From assembly GCA_024638215.1 (NCBI GenBank), contig JAHEKS010000003.1, forward strand, positions 1 to 46,691: a stretch of 46,691 nucleotides of DNA. The letters run 5' to 3'. Source of the stretch: Acidobacteriota bacterium (GTDB lineage: Bacteria > Acidobacteriota > Terriglobia > UBA7540). The position numbers were made by a program, and so were the translations under genes. Below, piece after piece: positions 9,070 to 17,688 of this stretch; within the stretch, counting starts at the first letter, position 1, and each line of letters begins with the position of its first letter. A model generated the notes under the pieces. That model worked only from the letters and a program-made list of their open reading frames with translations. It did no database searches and was not told the origin of the DNA.

Positions 9070-9467
9070 TTGTCGCCGATACGAACCTCGTCGCCTACCT
9101 GCTGATGCGAGGGCAGCGCACTGCGGAGGCTGAATCCGTTTACAATAAGGACCCGGATTGGGCGGCGCCGATACTTTGGCGCTCCGAGTTACGGAATGTG
9201 CTCGCCCTCTCCTTCCGCCGCGGCTTGCTGGGAGTGGAGGCAGCCTTGGCGGTGATGGGCACTGCTGAGGAGATCTTCAAGGGGCAGGAACACGAGGTTG
9301 CATCATCCCGCGTCCTGAGACTGGCCTTTAGCTCGGGGTGCTCGGCTTACGACTGCGAGTTTGTGGCTTTAGCGCAGGACTTGAATGTGCCGCTGGTCAC
9401 CGCGGACGAATCCCTGATTAGTCGATTCAAGCCCCTTGCCGTTTCGATGAAGGATTTCTGTTCCTGA
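9066..9467 (+). CDS. vapC: PIN-domain ribonuclease toxin (VapC/FitB-like)
   Basis: A 133-residue PIN domain. Acidic active-site residues are visible in order: MIVADTNLVAYLL (first Asp), WRSELRNVLALS (Glu), SAYDCEFVALAQ (Asp) and LVTADESLI (Asp). VapC toxins are Mg-dependent ribonucleases that cut tRNA or rRNA. The start codon is TTG inside the stop of the antitoxin, which implies coupled translation and low toxin yield. Neighbouring genes (uvrA and a DHS-like gene) are unrelated. Confidence 0.9.
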   Translation: MIVADTNLVAYLLMRGQRTAEAESVYNKDPDWAAPILWRSELRNVLALSFRRGLLGVEAALAVMGTAEEIFKGQEHEVASSRVLRLAFSSGCSAYDCEFVALAQDLNVPLVTADESLISRFKPLAVSMKDFCS

Positions 9468-9479
9468 CACCTACGCGAC

Positions 9480-10460
9480 ATGAGCGTTTATTCCGCGCGT
9501 CCCATCCGACCCGACCGCCTCAAAACCTATCCGCTGGGAACTCGCCCGAGCAAAGTCTCGGTCAAGGATTTCGCGCGCGTTGTGAAACCGCGAGCATCTG
9601 TCGCCGCGTGGGTGAATTCCTTGCCGAAAATTCTTGCCGGAAACGATTTTCGCTCGGTGGCTGAGGCGCTGGAAAGAGCGCGCATCGGGCGCAAGCAAAT
9701 TATCTGGGGGCTGGGCGGGCACGTCATCAAGGTCGGTCTGGGGCCGGTCCTGATTGACCTGATGCGGCGCGGCTACGTCACCGCGGTGGCGATGAACGGC
9801 GCGGCGCTGATTCACGATTTTGAGATTGCCCTCGTCGGCGCGACCTCGGAAGACGTTCCCGCGGTGCTGGGCCGGGGCAAATTCGGCATGGCGGAAGAAA
9901 CGGGCCGCTTCATCAACGAAGCCATTGCGGCCGGGGACAAGGAGAACCTGGGCATCGGAGAATCGGTAGGACGTTTTCTCTCGCGGTATCGCGGGGCGCG
10001 ATTCCGGCGCTTCAGCCTGCTGGCCGCGGCCTATGCCGTGCGCGTCCCGGTCACCGTGCATGAAGCCATCGGCACCGACATCATTCACATGCATCCGGCC
10101 ACGGATGCGCGTGCCCTGGGCGCGGCCACGCACCGCGATTTCCTCCTGCTTGCTGCGCTGGTCAAGGCGATGAGCGGCGGCGTTTATCTGAACGTGGGCT
10201 CGGCCGTGATTCTGCCGGAAGTTTTCCTGAAGTGCATCAGCCTGGCGGCGAATCTAGGCGGCGCGCCGCGCGGCATCACGACGGTCAATCTCGATTTCAT
10301 CCAGCATTATCGCCCCACGCAGAACGTGCTGATTCGTCCCACTCAGGCCGGCGGCAAGGGCCGCCAAGCCGGCCACGGATACGCGCTGACCGGGCACCAC
10401 GAGCTGATGATTCCCCTGCTGGCGGCAGCCCTGCGCGCACGAGGTCGCGCGCGCCCATGA
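9480..10460 (+). CDS. Deoxyhypusine synthase-like protein
   Basis: A 326-residue protein with a Rossmann-like NAD-binding core: QIIWGLGGHVIKVGLGPVLI, AMNGAALIHDFEIALVG, then VPVTVHEAIGTDIIHMHP and LNVGSAVILPEVFLK. This is the pattern of the deoxyhypusine synthase superfamily, which in bacteria often lacks an eIF5A substrate and can act on polyamines (homospermidine-like chemistry). Near the C-terminus, GGKGRQ (Lys about 293) followed by HHELMIPLLAAAL aligns by eye with the catalytic-lysine segment of eukaryotic DHS, so chemistry may be retained; this alignment is mine. Its TGA overlaps the ATG of the next gene by four bases (ATGA). The true substrate is unknown. Confidence 0.75.
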   Translation: MSVYSARPIRPDRLKTYPLGTRPSKVSVKDFARVVKPRASVAAWVNSLPKILAGNDFRSVAEALERARIGRKQIIWGLGGHVIKVGLGPVLIDLMRRGYVTAVAMNGAALIHDFEIALVGATSEDVPAVLGRGKFGMAEETGRFINEAIAAGDKENLGIGESVGRFLSRYRGARFRRFSLLAAAYAVRVPVTVHEAIGTDIIHMHPATDARALGAATHRDFLLLAALVKAMSGGVYLNVGSAVILPEVFLKCISLAANLGGAPRGITTVNLDFIQHYRPTQNVLIRPTQAGGKGRQAGHGYALTGHHELMIPLLAAALRARGRARP

Positions 10461-11275
10461 CTCCTGACCTCCCGCCGCTTGAGCCGACGCTTTCGACGCA
10501 GGCTCCGCCGCCTCCCCCCGAGGCGCCTGCGCCGCCTCGCTGGTCTCTCAAAGACCTGGGGTTATTCATCGGCTTCGGCGTGCTCGCATTCGCCTTCGCC
10601 TACCTCCTGGTGATGGCTGGCTTCTTGGCGTACCGCATGGTTGCGCCGGCGCGCGCCCTTCCTCAAGGGTCCAAGGGAGCCACGTTTCTGGCCCTGATTT
10701 TCCAGATCGTTTTCTACCTGCTTCTGTTTGCAACCGTCTACGCGCTCGTGGCGCTGAGGGGGCGGCTGCCCTTTTGGAAGGCGCTGAAGTGGAAGCGGCC
10801 GACGCTCGTGAGAGCGCTCACGTTCTTGTCGTGCGGGTCCATTCTCGCCGTCGCCGTGCAGTTTGCCCCCGCCATCTTCCCGGACCGCAACGAGTTTCCC
10901 TTGCAGCAGCTTTTCAATTCACCCGCCACCGCCTACGCCGTCGGAGCGTTCGCCGTGCTCATCGCGCCGCTGATGGAAGAGCTGGTTTTCCGCGGCGTGC
11001 TGTTTGCGATTTTTGAGGACGTCGTGGGCCTGCCTTTCGCCGTCATCACGACCGCGGTGCTTTTTGCGGGGATGCACATTCCGGAATACCGGGGCGCGTG
11101 GAACCACGTCTTTCTGCTACTGATTGTGGGCCTGGTCTTTTCCTTTGCGCGGGGAATGAGCGGGTCGCTGGCGCCCAGCGTCTTTCTTCACACCGCCTAC
11201 AATTTCTGCCAGCTCGTCATTCTTTTTTCCGCCACCGATCATTTCCACAAGATTCAGGGCGTGCTGCTGCGCTGA
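10457..11275 (+). CDS. CPBP-family (CAAX-like) intramembrane glutamic protease
   Basis: Start at the ATG overlapping the stop of the DHS-like gene. The 272-residue protein has a proline-rich cytosolic N-terminus (residues 5-28) and then about seven membrane segments. The family motifs are intact: MEELVFRGVLF (EExxxR, about residue 175), FAGMHIPEY (motif 2 His) and FLHTAYNFCQL (motif 3 His/Asn). CPBP proteins are Abi/Rce1-like membrane proteases implicated in protein maturation or bacteriocin self-immunity; the substrate here is unknown. Tight coupling to the DHS-like gene suggests one transcript. Confidence 0.88.
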   Translation: MTPDLPPLEPTLSTQAPPPPPEAPAPPRWSLKDLGLFIGFGVLAFAFAYLLVMAGFLAYRMVAPARALPQGSKGATFLALIFQIVFYLLLFATVYALVALRGRLPFWKALKWKRPTLVRALTFLSCGSILAVAVQFAPAIFPDRNEFPLQQLFNSPATAYAVGAFAVLIAPLMEELVFRGVLFAIFEDVVGLPFAVITTAVLFAGMHIPEYRGAWNHVFLLLIVGLVFSFARGMSGSLAPSVFLHTAYNFCQLVILFSATDHFHKIQGVLLR

Positions 11276-11328
11276 GGTTGCGGCCTTCGATAATCTTCAG
11301 CAATCTTCAGCTCTGATAACCGTGCGGG

Positions 11329-12723
11329 TCAGCCGCCGTTGCGGCGCTTGACGTCAATGTGCAGGCGCTTGATTTTCTGGTTGAGGGTGGAAAGGGGAAT
11401 CTTGAACTGCTCGGCGGCTTCGGTCTGGCTCCAGCGGCTGCGCTCCAGCATTTCAAGAATGATGCGCCGCTCGTAGCCTTCCACGATCTCGAAAAGCGAG
11501 CGGCCCTCCAGGTTCTCGACGGGCAGGGCGTGGGCCGGTTGCGCAGCGTCGTGGAAGAAGGGCTCGGGAAGCAGATCCTTGCCCAGCTCGGGCCCGGAAG
11601 AGAGCACCACGGCGCGCTCCACGGCGTTCTCGAGCTCGCGCACGTTGCCCGGCCAGTCGTAATCCATCAGCTTCTTCATCGCCTCGACGGAAAAGTGCGC
11701 CAGCTCGCGATTGTTTTCATGGCAGAATTTCTTCAGGAAGTGATCGGTCAGCAAGGGGATGTCTTCCTTGCGGTCGCGCAGCGGCGGAAGCGGGATGGTG
11801 ATGACGTTCAGCCGGTAATAAAGGTCTTCGCGGAATTTGTTCTCGGCCACCAGCCGCCGCAAGTCCACGTTGGTGGCGGCGAGGATGCGCACGTCCACCT
11901 TGATGTTCTCCGTCCCGCCCAATCGCATGAACTCGCGTTCCTGAATCACGCGCAGGAGCTTGGATTGGGTCTCCACGCCCACCGTGCCGATTTCGTCGAA
12001 GAAAATCGTGCCTTGGTCCGCAACCTCGAACAAGCCGCGCTTGGTGGCAATGGCGGAAGTGAACGCGCCCTTGACGTGTCCGAAAAGGGTGCTTTCCAGC
12101 AGGTCCACCGGCATCGAGCCGGTGTTGACGGGCACGAACGGCCGGTCGGAGCGGGGGCTGGTGGCGTGAAAGGTTTTGGCCACCAATTCCTTGCCCGTGC
12201 CGCTCTCGCCGACAATCAGGACCGTGGCGCGGCTGGGCGCAACCTGCGTGATGAGGTCGTAAACGCGCTGCATGCGCTCGCTTTTGCCCACCAGGTTGGG
12301 CAGGCCAAAGCGCTTCAGCGCGCGGCGAAGCTGGACGTTTTCCAGTTGCAGTCGCGACTTGTCCAGCGCGTTGCGGACTTCCAACAGCAGCTTGTCATTG
12401 TCCCAGGGCTTGGTGATGTAGCTTTCCGCGCCCTCTTTCGACGCCTGGAAAGCCACCTGGCTGGAGTCGTGGGCGGTGATCATCACCACGCCCACGTCGC
12501 CGTTGTCGCGCTTGATGGACTTCAGAACTTCCAGCCCGGACTGGTCCGGCAGGCTGACGTCCACCAGGACCAGGTCAAACACCCCCTCGTCAAGCTTCTT
12601 CAGCCCTTCCGCGCCGGTGGGGGCGGCATCGGGCTTGTAGCCCTCCAACGCCAGCAGCTCCGCCAGACTTTCGCGGATCTCCTGCTCATCATCAATGATC
12701 AGAATGGAGCCCTTAGGTGACAT
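11329..12723 (-). CDS. NtrC-family sigma-54 response regulator with GAFTSA loop
   Basis: A 464-residue regulator. The receiver domain (residues 1-120) has IIDDEQ, the phospho-acceptor Asp in LVLVDVSLPD and the Lys of YITKPWD. The AAA+ domain (about 145-385) has Walker A GESGTGKE, Walker B TIFFDEIG and sensor RPPLRDRKEDIP-like and WPGNVREL segments. The C-terminal Fis-type helix-turn-helix is QTEAAEQFKIPLSTLNQKIK. The sigma-54 contact loop reads GAFTSA instead of GAFTGA. It overlaps the 3' end of the histidine kinase gene by 11 bases and has an AAAGAGGTG site inside it, so kinase and regulator form a pair. Downstream targets were not found in the window. Confidence 0.95.
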   Translation of the reverse strand: MSPKGSILIIDDEQEIRESLAELLALEGYKPDAAPTGAEGLKKLDEGVFDLVLVDVSLPDQSGLEVLKSIKRDNGDVGVVMITAHDSSQVAFQASKEGAESYITKPWDNDKLLLEVRNALDKSRLQLENVQLRRALKRFGLPNLVGKSERMQRVYDLITQVAPSRATVLIVGESGTGKELVAKTFHATSPRSDRPFVPVNTGSMPVDLLESTLFGHVKGAFTSAIATKRGLFEVADQGTIFFDEIGTVGVETQSKLLRVIQEREFMRLGGTENIKVDVRILAATNVDLRRLVAENKFREDLYYRLNVITIPLPPLRDRKEDIPLLTDHFLKKFCHENNRELAHFSVEAMKKLMDYDWPGNVRELENAVERAVVLSSGPELGKDLLPEPFFHDAAQPAHALPVENLEGRSLFEIVEGYERRIILEMLERSRWSQTEAAEQFKIPLSTLNQKIKRLHIDVKRRNGG

Positions 12724-15541
12724 TCACCTCTTTCCTTACGGCGGGGAATTCCAGTCGGAAGGTGGTCCCTCGGCCCACCGCGCTTTCCACGCGGATCTGG
12801 CCGGCGTGCTCGCGGATGATGCCGTAGGTCACAGCCAGGCCCAGGCCCGTGCCGCGGCTGGTGGACTTGGTGGTGAAGAAGGGATCGAAGATCTTGCTCA
12901 GGTGCTCGTTGGGAATGCCCACCCCGTTATCGGCCACTTCGACCAGCACGGAGCCGTTCTCCGCCTCGGTGGCCAGCGTCAGCTCGCCCCCGCGCGGCAT
13001 GGCGTCCCGGGCGTTCATGATCAGGTTCATGAACACCTGCTGCAGCTTGCCGTGATTGCCGAAGACCTGCGGCAGCGAAGGCGTCAACTGCGTGTTGAGC
13101 GAAATCTTGGAGGTCTTGAGCATGGGCTCGACCAGCGAAACGGTTTCGCGCACCACTTTGTTCACGTCGAGCTCGGAGAACTCGCTTCCGCTCACGCGCG
13201 AGAATTTCAGCAGGTTGTTGACAATTTCGGACGCGCGGAACGCCTGCTTGATGATCTTATCGAGGGTCCTCGAGCGCGGGTCCTCCGGCTCAAGCTGCCG
13301 CGAAAGCATCTGCGCCTGCGAAGCAATGACCGCCAGCGGCGTATTCACCTCGTGCGCCACGCCCGCCGCGAGCAAGCCGATGGAGGAGAGCTTCTCCGCC
13401 TGCATCAACTGGTCTTCCAGGTTGACGCGTTCGGTCAGGTCATTGAAGATCACCAGGCGCCCGATCACCGCTTCGTCCTTCCCCAGCAGGGGCGTGAAGG
13501 TGATGTTGACGATGCGCTCGCGGCCGTCCAGGGCGCGCAGCCGGAACTTGTAGAGGCTCTCGGTGCCGCGCGGCCCGGCTCCGAACGGCAGCGCCGCCAG
13601 CAATTCCTGCGGGAAGACTTCCTCCAATCGCCTGCCCACCGCCTCCGAACGCTTCAGGCCGTAGAGTGGCTCCATGGGCGAATTCCAGGCCTCGATGCGG
13701 TGCTCCAGGTCGCAGGCGAGCACGCCGACGTGAATGGACTCGATGATGTTTTCGTTGAAGTCGCGCAGGGCCTGGTACTGGCGCGCCTTGTCTTCCAGCG
13801 ACTCATAAAGCTGCGCGTTCTCCAGCGCGATCGTCACGTACCCGGCGATGGTGCGGAGAAGATCCACGTCCTCGCTCGAAAGGAAATCTCCCTCGCGCGT
13901 TTTCCCCAAGCCGAGAAATCCCAGGGTGCTTTCTTTCACCCGGAAGGGCAGGTAATAGTGCAACTCGAGTTCTTCGATGGTTTCCTGCTGGCCGGGGACA
14001 AAGCCAAACGGCCGGTGGACGCTGTCGAAGAACAGATAGCCCTTCTCAAACTCCGTCCGCAGGGGGTCGAGAAAGCTCAAGTCAGGTGACGCCGCCAGGG
14101 CCAATCCGCGCGAGCGGGCCAGGCGGATGCCTCCGTGCTCGCCGGAAAGAAAGATGGCGACGCGGTCCACCCCCAGTGTCTCCGCCAGGCGGTTGACCAC
14201 GCGGTCGAGCAGTCGCGCCATGTGAAGCTCAGACGCGAGTTCCTTCGCAAACTCCAGCAGCGTCCGCCGGTAATCGTACCGTTCGCGGTTGAAGACGCGA
14301 TCCAGGCGCGCCTGAATCCAGTTGGCCATCGGCTGGAACAGGATGGCGGCAATGACGACCGCGACGATCCAGCCGCCCCGCCCGGTGCTAGGGAGCGTGG
14401 TGCTGAAGAGCTCGGCAAAAAGTGCCACCAAGCCGAAATAGAGGCCCACAATGGTCGCCGTCGCCAGGGTGTAGGCAATGCCTCGGCGGAAGATGATGTC
14501 CACATCCATCAGCCGGTAGCGCAGGATGGCGTATCCGAACGTCAGCGGCAGGAAAACCAAAGCCATCGCGGAGAGCTTCATCCAGGCAGTGGGCACGAAG
14601 CCAAGAAAAAACGGCACCGCATACAGCGCCGAGAACGGGATGATGGCCAGGTAGGTGCCGCGCGTCACCCACTTCAACTGCTGCTTGATCAGAGGCACCG
14701 TGGAGCGGCGATAGGAAACTTCCAGCACCCCGGCGCCCGCCAGAAAATAGAGCGCCAGGTAAATGATCTCCAGCCGGTCGAGCACCCAGCGCGCCTGGAG
14801 CAGCGGAATCGGGAAGACCAGCACGCTGGCCGCGACCATTATATGCGCCACCAGCAGCAGCAACCCCGGGGCGTAAATCAGCGGGTAAATATACGGGCGG
14901 GCGCGCGTAAAGGCCGGCCGCCGCGGAAAGCGCAGGCAGAAATGCAGGAACAGAGCCGGCTGCAGCATCCACGCCACGACATTCAGCCAGTAGATGGTCC
15001 AGTCAAAAGAATTCAGCTTGCCGGTGTAGGAAAATGTGTAGAGGACGAAGGAGGTCAGGCAAAAAACGTAGAAGTGCAGCGATTTGGGCGCGGACCATCG
15101 CCGCAAGAGGATAAACGTTCCGATGAACAGATACAGCAGGCCCACCAATTCCAGATAGTGACGCAAGGAACTGGAGTCGGTCTGCGGCGAGATGACGACG
15201 GTGGTCTGAAAGGGCTGGCCGTGGCGAACCAGATTGTATTGGGCTTGCGACCAAAGTCCGGCGTGGAAAATCGCTTTCGTGGCATCCACGTCGTGCTGGA
15301 TGGGCGTGCCGTCAATGGACTTAAGCTGGTCTCCTTCCCGAATCCCCGCTCGGGAGCCCGGTCCGCCCTGCTCCACAATCCACGCCTGCACTCCCTGGCT
15401 CGTGTCAATCCAGGAGACTCCGTCACTGGGGACGACGTACTTGCCCTGTTGATGGAAATTGATGACTCCAAAAACCACCAGCGCCACGCTCAGCAAGGCG
15501 AGCAAGACGGTGGTGAACCGGAATCTCATGTTCGTCCGCAT
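12713..15541 (-). CDS. Membrane sensor histidine kinase with PDZ, multi-span, GAF and PAS domains
   Basis: Start set at the ATG at 15541 (MRTNMRFRF); a TTG at 15580 and an ATG at 15529 are alternatives. The product of about 942 residues has an N-terminal membrane anchor and then an extracytoplasmic PDZ-like segment ([19 protein letters not shown], about 60-100). About eight membrane spans (115-395) follow, then a GAF domain (about 420-590), a PAS domain (about 605-715), HisKA with [12 protein letters not shown] and HATPase with N box [17 protein letters not shown] and GTGLGLAV. The PDZ domain ahead of a multi-span sensor suggests detection of an envelope peptide or protein signal (inference). 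The cognate regulator follows with an 11-base overlap. Confidence 0.93.
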   Translation of the reverse strand: MRTNMRFRFTTVLLALLSVALVVFGVINFHQQGKYVVPSDGVSWIDTSQGVQAWIVEQGGPGSRAGIREGDQLKSIDGTPIQHDVDATKAIFHAGLWSQAQYNLVRHGQPFQTTVVISPQTDSSSLRHYLELVGLLYLFIGTFILLRRWSAPKSLHFYVFCLTSFVLYTFSYTGKLNSFDWTIYWLNVVAWMLQPALFLHFCLRFPRRPAFTRARPYIYPLIYAPGLLLLVAHIMVAASVLVFPIPLLQARWVLDRLEIIYLALYFLAGAGVLEVSYRRSTVPLIKQQLKWVTRGTYLAIIPFSALYAVPFFLGFVPTAWMKLSAMALVFLPLTFGYAILRYRLMDVDIIFRRGIAYTLATATIVGLYFGLVALFAELFSTTLPSTGRGGWIVAVVIAAILFQPMANWIQARLDRVFNRERYDYRRTLLEFAKELASELHMARLLDRVVNRLAETLGVDRVAIFLSGEHGGIRLARSRGLALAASPDLSFLDPLRTEFEKGYLFFDSVHRPFGFVPGQQETIEELELHYYLPFRVKESTLGFLGLGKTREGDFLSSEDVDLLRTIAGYVTIALENAQLYESLEDKARQYQALRDFNENIIESIHVGVLACDLEHRIEAWNSPMEPLYGLKRSEAVGRRLEEVFPQELLAALPFGAGPRGTESLYKFRLRALDGRERIVNITFTPLLGKDEAVIGRLVIFNDLTERVNLEDQLMQAEKLSSIGLLAAGVAHEVNTPLAVIASQAQMLSRQLEPEDPRSRTLDKIIKQAFRASEIVNNLLKFSRVSGSEFSELDVNKVVRETVSLVEPMLKTSKISLNTQLTPSLPQVFGNHGKLQQVFMNLIMNARDAMPRGGELTLATEAENGSVLVEVADNGVGIPNEHLSKIFDPFFTTKSTSRGTGLGLAVTYGIIREHAGQIRVESAVGRGTTFRLEFPAVRKEVNVT

Positions 15542-15686
15542 GCTTCTCAATCCGACCAGGCCGGAACTCCACTTCCCCAATGCTCCCGCAAGTTCTCTAC
15601 CAACCCGATACCATTAATTGAAAATATATCCCTTTTAATTACAAATAGATAGAATTCAAGTTCGCAAAGTCCGCGGGGCAATACAC

Positions 15687-15726
15687 GAAAGTGAATAAAC
15701 TATTCAAAAATAGGTATTTCACTTTC
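15687..15726. other. Nested stem-loop in AT-rich leader upstream of the histidine kinase
   Basis: Outer arms GAAAGTGAA (15687-15695) and TTCACTTTC (15718-15726) are perfectly complementary and enclose an inner hairpin CTATT-CAAA-AATAG (15700-15713). It sits in the 290-base gap between the barrel gene end (15835) and the kinase start (15541), in DNA far richer in AT than the surroundings. It may be a terminator for the barrel gene or a regulatory leader of the kinase operon; neither is proven. Confidence 0.5.
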
Positions 15727-15834
15727 CTCACGCGCCGAAGAGACACAAAGTCGCTTTCCCGCCGTATCTCGCGCCCATGGTCCCTTCGGATTGTTTGATT
15801 GAAAGGAGCCGGGGTCATGCGCGGTTCTCCTCCC

Positions 15835-17625
15835 TTAGAACTGAACGGAGAAGCCGCCGCGGAAGCTCCGATATGCGGGGGTAAGCAGTACTCGTTCTTC
15901 CGATGAAGCGATGGGGGTGTATCCCTCACCCAGCAAATTGCGGAAATCGGCCATGGCTTCAATGCGCGCCGAAAAGAAATCAAGAGTGGGAAGGGGCTGT
16001 CGAATTCGCACGCATAGAAATGGCGCAATATCCATGTCGGCTTCACCCACAGGATCGATTTGCGTGACTGCCCCGCCCGGCAGCCACTGATACGAAGTGG
16101 TGACGCGCGTATGGCTGAGCGGAACCCGCGCCGTGACACGTGCTCCGAGTGAACGGGACTGCCGGCTTCGCAAGAATTCGCGAAGCGCTTTGTCGGAATC
16201 CAGTCGCCCCCTCGTCGCCCCCGAAACCGCCAGCGACTCGCCCGTGGAATACATGAAAGCCGCTTCCGCGTCGGCGCCCAGGGAGCGAATCATCGCCACG
16301 CGCACGCCCGAGGAGGCGAAATCTCCGGCGTTCACGGTCGCTCCGCCGGAGACCGGATTGAGCAAGTAATTTCCGGAAGCCGCCAAGCGGGCAAACGAAG
16401 CCGCATCCGCCGACGCCCAGAGGGCGGTATTCCCAAGGGCGTCGCGATAGGCGGCCACTTCCACGCGGGTGCGCTTTCCCAGGCTGCGGTCGTAGCTGAC
16501 TTCCAGGTGGTTGAGGTTTTCGAGTTCGGGGCGGAAATGGCGCAGCGTTACCCGCGGCAGGGCGTTGAGGCCCCCAATCCGATCCATCAAGCTCGCGCTT
16601 TCGCTGGAATGGGGGGCGCCATAGTGAAAGGAGAGCGAGCTCGTGGGGCTCAAGCGATATTCGATATCCGCAAAGGGCCGCGAGCTCGTCGCGCTCGTGG
16701 CCGCCGCCAGGTAATCCACTTCGAACCCGGCGGTGACGTTCATGGCTTCGGAAACGCGCCGCGTGCGGGCATAACTGACAACCACGGCCTGGGCGCGGCC
16801 GAAGTTGGGGCCGCCCTCTCCTGCCTGCGGGCTGGGCGCCCCATCGGCGAAGCTCAACTGGTGAATGGTGAGCGTGAGCTCTTGCGGATCACCGGACATC
16901 AGGTTCCTGCGGAACGCCGTGGCCAGGCTGGACGTCTGCCAGCCTTCGGCGTTCATGGAACCCGCCACCAGGACGTCGGAGTCCTCGGAGAGCGGCCGGA
17001 AATAGGCTAGCACGCTTCCCATGCCGGGATCGCCCGCCAGGGCTTCGCCGCGCGCCGACCCGGGTGTCACTCCGATCAGGCGCTGGCTGGGAGGCAAAGG
17101 CTGGGTGCGTTTGTTGGAGGCGGTCTGCGTTGCCTGCTGAAACCGCAGCACCGGCCGGGTGCCGGCCGAAGTGCGCAGAATCCACTTCCATTCGTCGCCC
17201 CAGCTTGAAACATTCGAGGCCGGAACTCGAATGCTCAGGGGAGCGAAGATATCACCGAGCGTGAACTTCTCTTCCGAAGTTTCACCGGCCTTCACGCGGA
17301 TGTGATCCCGCATGGCGGGCAGCCGGGTGGGAGAGAAGACCCGCAACGAGTACAGGCCCGGCATCAGGCCGCCGAGCAGGAACTTGCCGTTCGCGTCGGT
17401 GAGGATCCTTTCCATGACCGGCTGCGCATTCCCCGCTCCCGGGAAAAGCGGTCCCGTCACCATGACGGTGGCGCCCATCAACGGATTGCCCTGCGTGTCG
17501 CGGACGGTCCCGCCCAGCCGGCCGTAATCGGCGGCCACGCCAGGACGAGTCACGATTCCTGCGGCCAGAATCACACCGCACAGGAGCGACCCGAAGCGCC
17601 GGCTGGTTGTCCAAAACCGTTCCAT
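15835..17625 (-). CDS. Carboxypeptidase-regulatory-domain / outer-membrane beta-barrel protein
   Basis: A 596-residue exported protein. A signal peptide (about 1-31) is followed by a carboxypeptidase-regulatory-like domain: GGTVRDTQGNPLMGATVMV, then LTDANGKFLLGGLMPGLYSL (about 35-110). The rest consists of alternating polar/hydrophobic strands and ends YRSFRGGFSVQF, with the terminal phenylalanine needed for BAM-dependent outer-membrane insertion. It resembles truncated TonB-dependent-receptor-like proteins of Acidobacteriota but has no clear plug or TonB box. It lies 63 bases downstream of the GWxTD gene and is probably co-transcribed, as in other genomes of the phylum. Ligand unknown. Confidence 0.78.
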   Translation of the reverse strand: MERFWTTSRRFGSLLCGVILAAGIVTRPGVAADYGRLGGTVRDTQGNPLMGATVMVTGPLFPGAGNAQPVMERILTDANGKFLLGGLMPGLYSLRVFSPTRLPAMRDHIRVKAGETSEEKFTLGDIFAPLSIRVPASNVSSWGDEWKWILRTSAGTRPVLRFQQATQTASNKRTQPLPPSQRLIGVTPGSARGEALAGDPGMGSVLAYFRPLSEDSDVLVAGSMNAEGWQTSSLATAFRRNLMSGDPQELTLTIHQLSFADGAPSPQAGEGGPNFGRAQAVVVSYARTRRVSEAMNVTAGFEVDYLAAATSATSSRPFADIEYRLSPTSSLSFHYGAPHSSESASLMDRIGGLNALPRVTLRHFRPELENLNHLEVSYDRSLGKRTRVEVAAYRDALGNTALWASADAASFARLAASGNYLLNPVSGGATVNAGDFASSGVRVAMIRSLGADAEAAFMYSTGESLAVSGATRGRLDSDKALREFLRSRQSRSLGARVTARVPLSHTRVTTSYQWLPGGAVTQIDPVGEADMDIAPFLCVRIRQPLPTLDFFSARIEAMADFRNLLGEGYTPIASSEERVLLTPAYRSFRGGFSVQF

Positions 17626-17688
17626 GAGTGATCCGAGGTTCCGATTGCTTCCGGCTTCGCGTCCCCGGAGCGAGCCGGAGGCGTCATT

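Noticed and set aside
11359-12720. 453-codon frame opposite the response regulator gene, and similar long frames opposite uvrA, the kinase and the permeases
   Set aside because: These are antisense shadows of well-recognised genes in GC-rich DNA, with low-complexity His/Arg/Gln-rich translations.
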